The position numbers and the translations under genes were made by a program. Below are positions 6,301-9,014 of a stretch of 9,014 nt of DNA, one piece after another. The notes under the pieces were generated by a model. The model did not search any database, was not told where the DNA came from, and saw nothing but the letters and a program-made list of their open reading frames with translations. The stretch is taken from contig JAJRCO010000195.1 in the NCBI GenBank assembly GCA_028678905.1, positions 1-9,014 of the forward strand, written 5' to 3'. The number at the start of each line of letters is the position of its first letter. Positions within the stretch are counted from its first letter, which is position 1. The DNA is from Methanomicrobiales archaeon. Its GTDB lineage: Archaea > Halobacteriota > Methanomicrobia > Methanomicrobiales > JACTUA01.

Positions 6301-6579
6301 TTACTTCGAAACGGCAGTTCGCACGTTTTCCAGCAGCTCGTCGCAGTATCCCCGCAGGTGTTCACATGCTTCGCGAATCACCGTGAGCGGATCCTTGCTT
6401 CCGTCAGTTGTTACCACCAGTTCAGGGTCAGAAAACTGGAATTCCATGGTGTACTTGGCGATCCCCACCACCGGATTCTCCAGGAGCTCATCGGTGAGCA
6501 TGTTCATGAAGGTATGGCCCTCGCCGTGAAATAAAATCCTTGCCCTGTCGGCCGTAAGCTCCCGGATCTCGATATTCAT
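6301..6579 (-). CDS. rpo11: DNA-directed RNA polymerase subunit Rpo11 (RpoL)
   Basis: Small assembly subunit of archaeal RNA polymerase that dimerises with Rpo3, equivalent to eukaryotic Rpb11 and to one copy of the bacterial alpha N-terminal domain. The 92-residue protein shows the family signature GEGHTFMNMLTDELLENP (19-36), then the strand VVGIAKYTMEFQF and an alpha-helical C terminus (LTVIREACEHLRGYCDELLENV), as expected for full length. ATG 6579 begins MNIEIREL, the normal family start, and GAGG lies four bases upstream. It is preceded by the PhnP-like hydrolase gene across 51 bases that contain a weak TATA-like box, so it may have both operon and own transcripts. Confidence 0.95.
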   Translation of the reverse strand: MNIEIRELTADRARILFHGEGHTFMNMLTDELLENPVVGIAKYTMEFQFSDPELVVTTDGSKDPLTVIREACEHLRGYCDELLENVRTAVSK

Positions 6580-6604
6580 AGCGCCTCAGTAGTTTTCATC
6601 GGAA

Positions 6605-6616
6605 GCTAATATACGT
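6605..6616 (-). promoter_or_regulatory. Candidate TATA box for rpo11
   Basis: The minus strand reads ATACGTATATTA between the hydrolase stop codon and rpo11, about 26 to 37 bases before the ATG. With usual spacing it would give a very short leader that still includes the GAGG site. Tentative. Confidence 0.35.
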
Positions 6617-6630
6617 ATGGGTTGCACGTT

Positions 6631-7350
6631 CTACCAGTCCCAATGGTCCATATCTCTTCCCAGGCAGGGGAGATCCCAGTCTATCAGATGACTGAGATGA
6701 ACACAGTAAAACGATCGTGCGCCAAGGGAGTGTGCAAGGCTGCAGGCTTCCTCATAATTCATATGCTTGTTCAGGTGTATCTCCGGCGGCACGATTGCGT
6801 CGATAAAAAGGAGATCCAGATCTTCCAGAAGTGTCCGTGATTCCATGGGGATATCTGCTCGGGTGTCCGCAGTATATCCGATCACTTTTCCTTCTGATTC
6901 GATGCGCAGGCCATATGTCGGAACTGATGGATGATTCACCGCAAGGAAAGTGAAGGTCGATCCGAAAAGATCGAAGGGTACATAGGGCTGGACCGGGTGT
7001 TTATCGAAAGAGAGGAAGGTAAAAAACTGGCTGCAGTAGGAAAGAACCGCGGGAACCGCATAGACCGGGGGAGGAGGCTGCACCCGATAGAATTCCCCAT
7101 ACCCCGCATAGTGATCGTAGTGGCCATGGGTCCAGATCACCCCGTCAATCACTGGTGACTCTGCCCGAAGAAGCTGGCACCTCGTATCGGGCGAGGTATC
7201 GATCATCAAGTGATGTCCACCAGTTTCGAGGAGGAGAGATGTACGGGTTCTGGAGACCCCTTTTTCCCGGGCGTAAATACAGCGGGGACACGAACACCCG
7301 ATCTTGGGCGTTCCCACCGCATCCCCGGTCCCTAACAGGGTCAGACGCAA
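6631..7350 (-). CDS. PhnP-like metallo-beta-lactamase-fold phosphodiesterase/hydrolase
   Basis: A 239-residue metallo-beta-lactamase-fold enzyme most like PhnP, a cyclic phosphodiesterase. The start LLGTGDAVGTPKIGCSCPRC contains Cys19, Cys21 and Cys24, matching the CxCxxC structural zinc site that sets PhnP apart from RNase Z. The dinuclear metal site motif THGHYDH gives His75, His77, Asp79 and His80; further ligands are probably His140, Asp162 (YTADTRAD) and His218 in VHLSH. PhnP's usual C-P lyase neighbours are absent, so the substrate is unknown; the broader family includes several cyclic-nucleotide and cyclic-phosphate hydrolases. The start is TTG at 7350, with AGGTGA seven bases upstream and a family-typical N terminus. 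It begins seven bases after the AAA+ ATPase stop codon, which lies within that ribosome-binding site, so translation is probably coupled. Confidence 0.88.
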   Translation of the reverse strand: MRLTLLGTGDAVGTPKIGCSCPRCIYAREKGVSRTRTSLLLETGGHHLMIDTSPDTRCQLLRAESPVIDGVIWTHGHYDHYAGYGEFYRVQPPPPVYAVPAVLSYCSQFFTFLSFDKHPVQPYVPFDLFGSTFTFLAVNHPSVPTYGLRIESEGKVIGYTADTRADIPMESRTLLEDLDLLFIDAIVPPEIHLNKHMNYEEACSLAHSLGARSFYCVHLSHLIDWDLPCLGRDMDHWDW

Positions 7351-7357
7351 GAGATAC

Positions 7358-7363
7358 TCACCT
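7358..7363 (-). promoter_or_regulatory. Shine-Dalgarno AGGTGA of the hydrolase, overlapping the AAA+ stop codon
   Basis: The minus strand reads GTC AGG TGA gtatctc TTG. The TGA that ends the AAA+ gene is also the last three bases of the AGGTGA ribosome-binding site. The site decides the TTG start of the hydrolase and suggests re-initiation by ribosomes finishing the upstream gene. Confidence 0.7.
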
Positions 7364-8635
7364 GACGCGGAGAAGATTTCTGTTTCTGATCAGGGAGATT
7401 CCTTCTTCTATGTCCTTGCGGCTGATACGGGGAGAATTGTGGGAGAGGGCGGCAAGGATGCCTTCTTTCACCATGATACGAAGGTCTGCTCCGGAAAAGC
7501 CGTCTGTCTGGCCCGCCAGCTCCTGCGGGGTCGATTCGACCTGGAACGGAGAGAGAAGATGTGAGAGGATCGCCTCCCGCACCTGCAGATCGGGAAGAGG
7601 AAATTCCACCACGTCGTCAAAACGACGCCAGGCGGCCTCATCCAGTAGCTGAGGGTGGTTGGTCGCGGCGATGAGGAGGACCCGGTCCCGCACGAGGCTG
7701 ATGCGATCGATGTTTTTCAGGAGCATGTTGACTGCCCGTTTCATAGCCCCGTGATCGTCAGTGATACGACTCTTGGCCACAAAATCGAATTCGTCGATGA
7801 ACAGGATGCACGGGGCCATTTTCTTCGCAAACTCGAACACCCGGTCGATATTTTTCGAGGTCTCCCCCAGATACTGGGACGTGATCATAGAGAGGCGAAC
7901 TTCGAGAACCGGCATATGCAGTTCGCGAGTCAGGGCAAGAGCAAGGGAAGTTTTTCCTGTTCCCGGAGGTCCCACAAACAGCAGCTTTCCCAGCTCGTAA
8001 ATTCGGTGATCTCTGAGATACTCCCGGTGGCGTACGGCAGTTTTGATCTTGGAGATCACTTCATGCTGGTGCTGCGTACAGACCAGATCCCCCAGGGTCT
8101 GTTCGATCTCGTCCGGTGCGCTGATGATTAGCAGATCAAGCGCGGCGCGGGTGAGCTCATCCTCCTTCAACACCTCTGCCATTTTTGCTTCCAGATATGC
8201 CCGCGAATCTTCCACCGGAGGATTATTCTCCCGTGCAGCGGCGTACGAAACCGAGGGAGCTCCCAGCTCTTCAAGGACACTGGCGAGAGCCGGATTGGAG
8301 TCTGAGCCGGATCTTCCCTCCATTTGCAGGAACCACCGGGTAGCGGGTTCCAGGGCGGTGATGGAGAGGCGTTGCCCGAATTCCTCGAACCGCACAAAGG
8401 GATTCCCCTTCAGGCGCTCGTGAGCCCTGGAGATGCCTAATACGCGCTCGATTGCCCCTTCGCTTACTGCGATAGGACGCTTTGGTTCCGCGCTCCCATT
8501 TATACCGAAAAGCTGCCGGTGAATCGGGATAAGATCATTACCATCAAGTCGGAGATTGCGATTGAAAATCTCCGCGGTCAGCAATGCCTCGAATATCTGG
8601 AGGGCGCACGTGTCCACTTCGGACATATGTAACAT
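7358..8635 (-). CDS. Single-ring AAA+ ATPase with unrecognised N-terminal region
   Basis: A 425-residue classical-clade AAA ATPase, probably a hexameric protein-remodelling or unfolding machine. The AAA module covers about residues 175-425. It has Walker A GPPGTGKT (222-229), pore-loop motif QYLG (254-257), Walker B ILFIDEFD (277-284), sensor 1 Asn326 in AATNHP, arginine fingers Arg337/Arg338 in AAWRRFD, and GFSGADL (379-385) in the small helical domain. All key catalytic residues are present. Residues 1-170 match no domain I know; they lack membrane segments and a signal peptide and look partly helical with a flexible Ser/Pro-rich stretch near 107-145. The C terminus (LLRVR) lacks the HbYX proteasome-docking motif. 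The start is either ATG 8635 or ATG 8626 (MSEVDTC). No Shine-Dalgarno is visible. It lies 33 bases after map and seven bases before the PhnP-like gene. Substrate and pathway are unknown. Confidence 0.9.
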   Translation of the reverse strand: MLHMSEVDTCALQIFEALLTAEIFNRNLRLDGNDLIPIHRQLFGINGSAEPKRPIAVSEGAIERVLGISRAHERLKGNPFVRFEEFGQRLSITALEPATRWFLQMEGRSGSDSNPALASVLEELGAPSVSYAAARENNPPVEDSRAYLEAKMAEVLKEDELTRAALDLLIISAPDEIEQTLGDLVCTQHQHEVISKIKTAVRHREYLRDHRIYELGKLLFVGPPGTGKTSLALALTRELHMPVLEVRLSMITSQYLGETSKNIDRVFEFAKKMAPCILFIDEFDFVAKSRITDDHGAMKRAVNMLLKNIDRISLVRDRVLLIAATNHPQLLDEAAWRRFDDVVEFPLPDLQVREAILSHLLSPFQVESTPQELAGQTDGFSGADLRIMVKEGILAALSHNSPRISRKDIEEGISLIRNRNLLRVR

Positions 8636-8658
8636 GATATATAGCCGTTGAATCGGGA

Positions 8659-8667
8659 TAATAGTAT
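8659..8667 (-). promoter_or_regulatory. Possible internal TATA element before the AAA+ gene
   Basis: The minus strand reads ATACTATTATCC just after the map stop codon. At usual spacing it would start transcription near 8636, right at the AAA+ ATG. A second AT-rich box, CTATATAT (8637-8644), touches the ATG and would start transcription inside the gene, favouring a later start such as ATG 8626 or GTG 8617 if it is used. Both are weak. Confidence 0.3.
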
Positions 8668-8668
8668 C

Positions 8669-9014
8669 TCATCGAGTGGTGACCAGACAGCCTTCGGAGG
8701 TTACAATCAGGGTGTGTTCTGCCTGGGATACCAACGATCCTGCAATATCGTGCAATACCGGATAGGGATGGAGAGCACGTGCCTGGACCAGGGACTGAAG
8801 GGCGATGTCCATTTTATCCTGCTCTATCCAACGTCGGGCAAAGGGCATCCCTCTCCGATCTCGCACCGAAGAAAGGATCTGCCGGGCAGCGGGCAGCCTT
8901 ACCGGTTTCACTCCGAGTTGCTGATAGATCTCTACCCGTTTTCGTTCACTGACCATACCACTCCCGGTGGTGGCAAAAGGTTCGATAGCAAACACCAGAT
9001 CTTCTTTCAGGGCA
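8669..9014 (-). CDS. map: Type II methionine aminopeptidase, C-terminal part (5' end beyond right edge)
   Basis: Metal-dependent enzyme that removes the initiator methionine from nascent proteins in the cytoplasm. Only the last 114 residues are in the window, beginning ALKEDLVFAIEPFATTG; the frame is open to the edge. The Glu in FAIEPFATTG and the Glu in SQAEHT near the C terminus are two of the five conserved metal ligands; the two Asp and one His ligands lie outside. The inserted helical segment typical of type II enzymes is present (ARRWIEQDKMDIALQSLVQA). The gene ends normally with TGA after GCLVTTR. It is the first visible gene of the minus-strand series and shares its reading frame with the AAA+ gene, separated by the stop codon and 33 bases. 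Confidence 0.96.
   Translation of the reverse strand, partial: ALKEDLVFAIEPFATTGSGMVSERKRVEIYQQLGVKPVRLPAARQILSSVRDRRGMPFARRWIEQDKMDIALQSLVQARALHPYPVLHDIAGSLVSQAEHTLIVTSEGCLVTTR

Noticed and set aside
6183..6386. Possible 67-codon gene on the plus strand after aIF2 beta
   Set aside because: More than a third of it is antisense to rpo11, it has no ribosome-binding site, and the protein resembles nothing. Kept only as a possible transcript.
7655..8131. Plus-strand 158-codon frame opposite the AAA+ ATPase
   Set aside because: It is the reverse-strand shadow of the Walker A/B region.

Overview
The window looks like chromosomal DNA from a hydrogenotrophic methanogenic archaeon, most likely of the order Methanomicrobiales. 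The evidence is an F420-reducing hydrogenase large subunit (frhA), the archaeal methanopterin-pathway GTP cyclohydrolase MptA, archaeal translation and transcription factors (aIF2 beta with a zinc ribbon and TRAM domain, RNA polymerase subunit Rpo11), a type II methionine aminopeptidase, and archaeal-style TATA elements with several apparently short-leader or leaderless genes. The order-level placement is an inference from remembered protein similarity, not from a search. I see no IS element, phage gene, CRISPR array, tRNA or rRNA.

Layout from left to right. (1) 1-1741, minus strand: mptA is followed by the start of frhA, which runs off the left edge. The 186-base gap between them (575-760) carries a cluster of inverted repeats. 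(2) 1742-1840: a compact divergent promoter region around one self-complementary TATA box, serving mptA (minus) and ilvC (plus). (3) 1841-3366, plus strand: ilvC, a small terminator-like element, then a short flavodoxin-fold protein. (4) 3335-5416, minus strand: purL, whose 3' end overlaps the flavodoxin gene by 32 bases. (5) 5417-5498: a second divergent promoter region, then aIF2 beta on the plus strand (5499-6113). (6) 6114-6300: a mostly non-coding stretch holding the convergent 3' ends of aIF2 beta and rpo11. (7) 6301-9014, minus strand: a four-gene series in transcription order map (5' end missing), a single-ring AAA+ ATPase with an unrecognised N-terminal region, a PhnP-like metallo-beta-lactamase-fold hydrolase, and rpo11.

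Most genes are housekeeping: F420/H2 metabolism, methanopterin cofactor synthesis, branched-chain amino acid synthesis, purine synthesis, translation initiation, N-terminal protein processing and transcription. The less understood parts are the AAA+/PhnP-like pair, whose junction is tightly coupled because the ATPase stop codon lies inside the hydrolase ribosome-binding site, and the frhA leader. That leader has three copies of a 7-base element arranged so that the middle copy can pair with either neighbour. No clearly new multi-gene system is visible. The frhA leader and the map-AAA+-hydrolase-rpo11 series are the best candidates for something undescribed.
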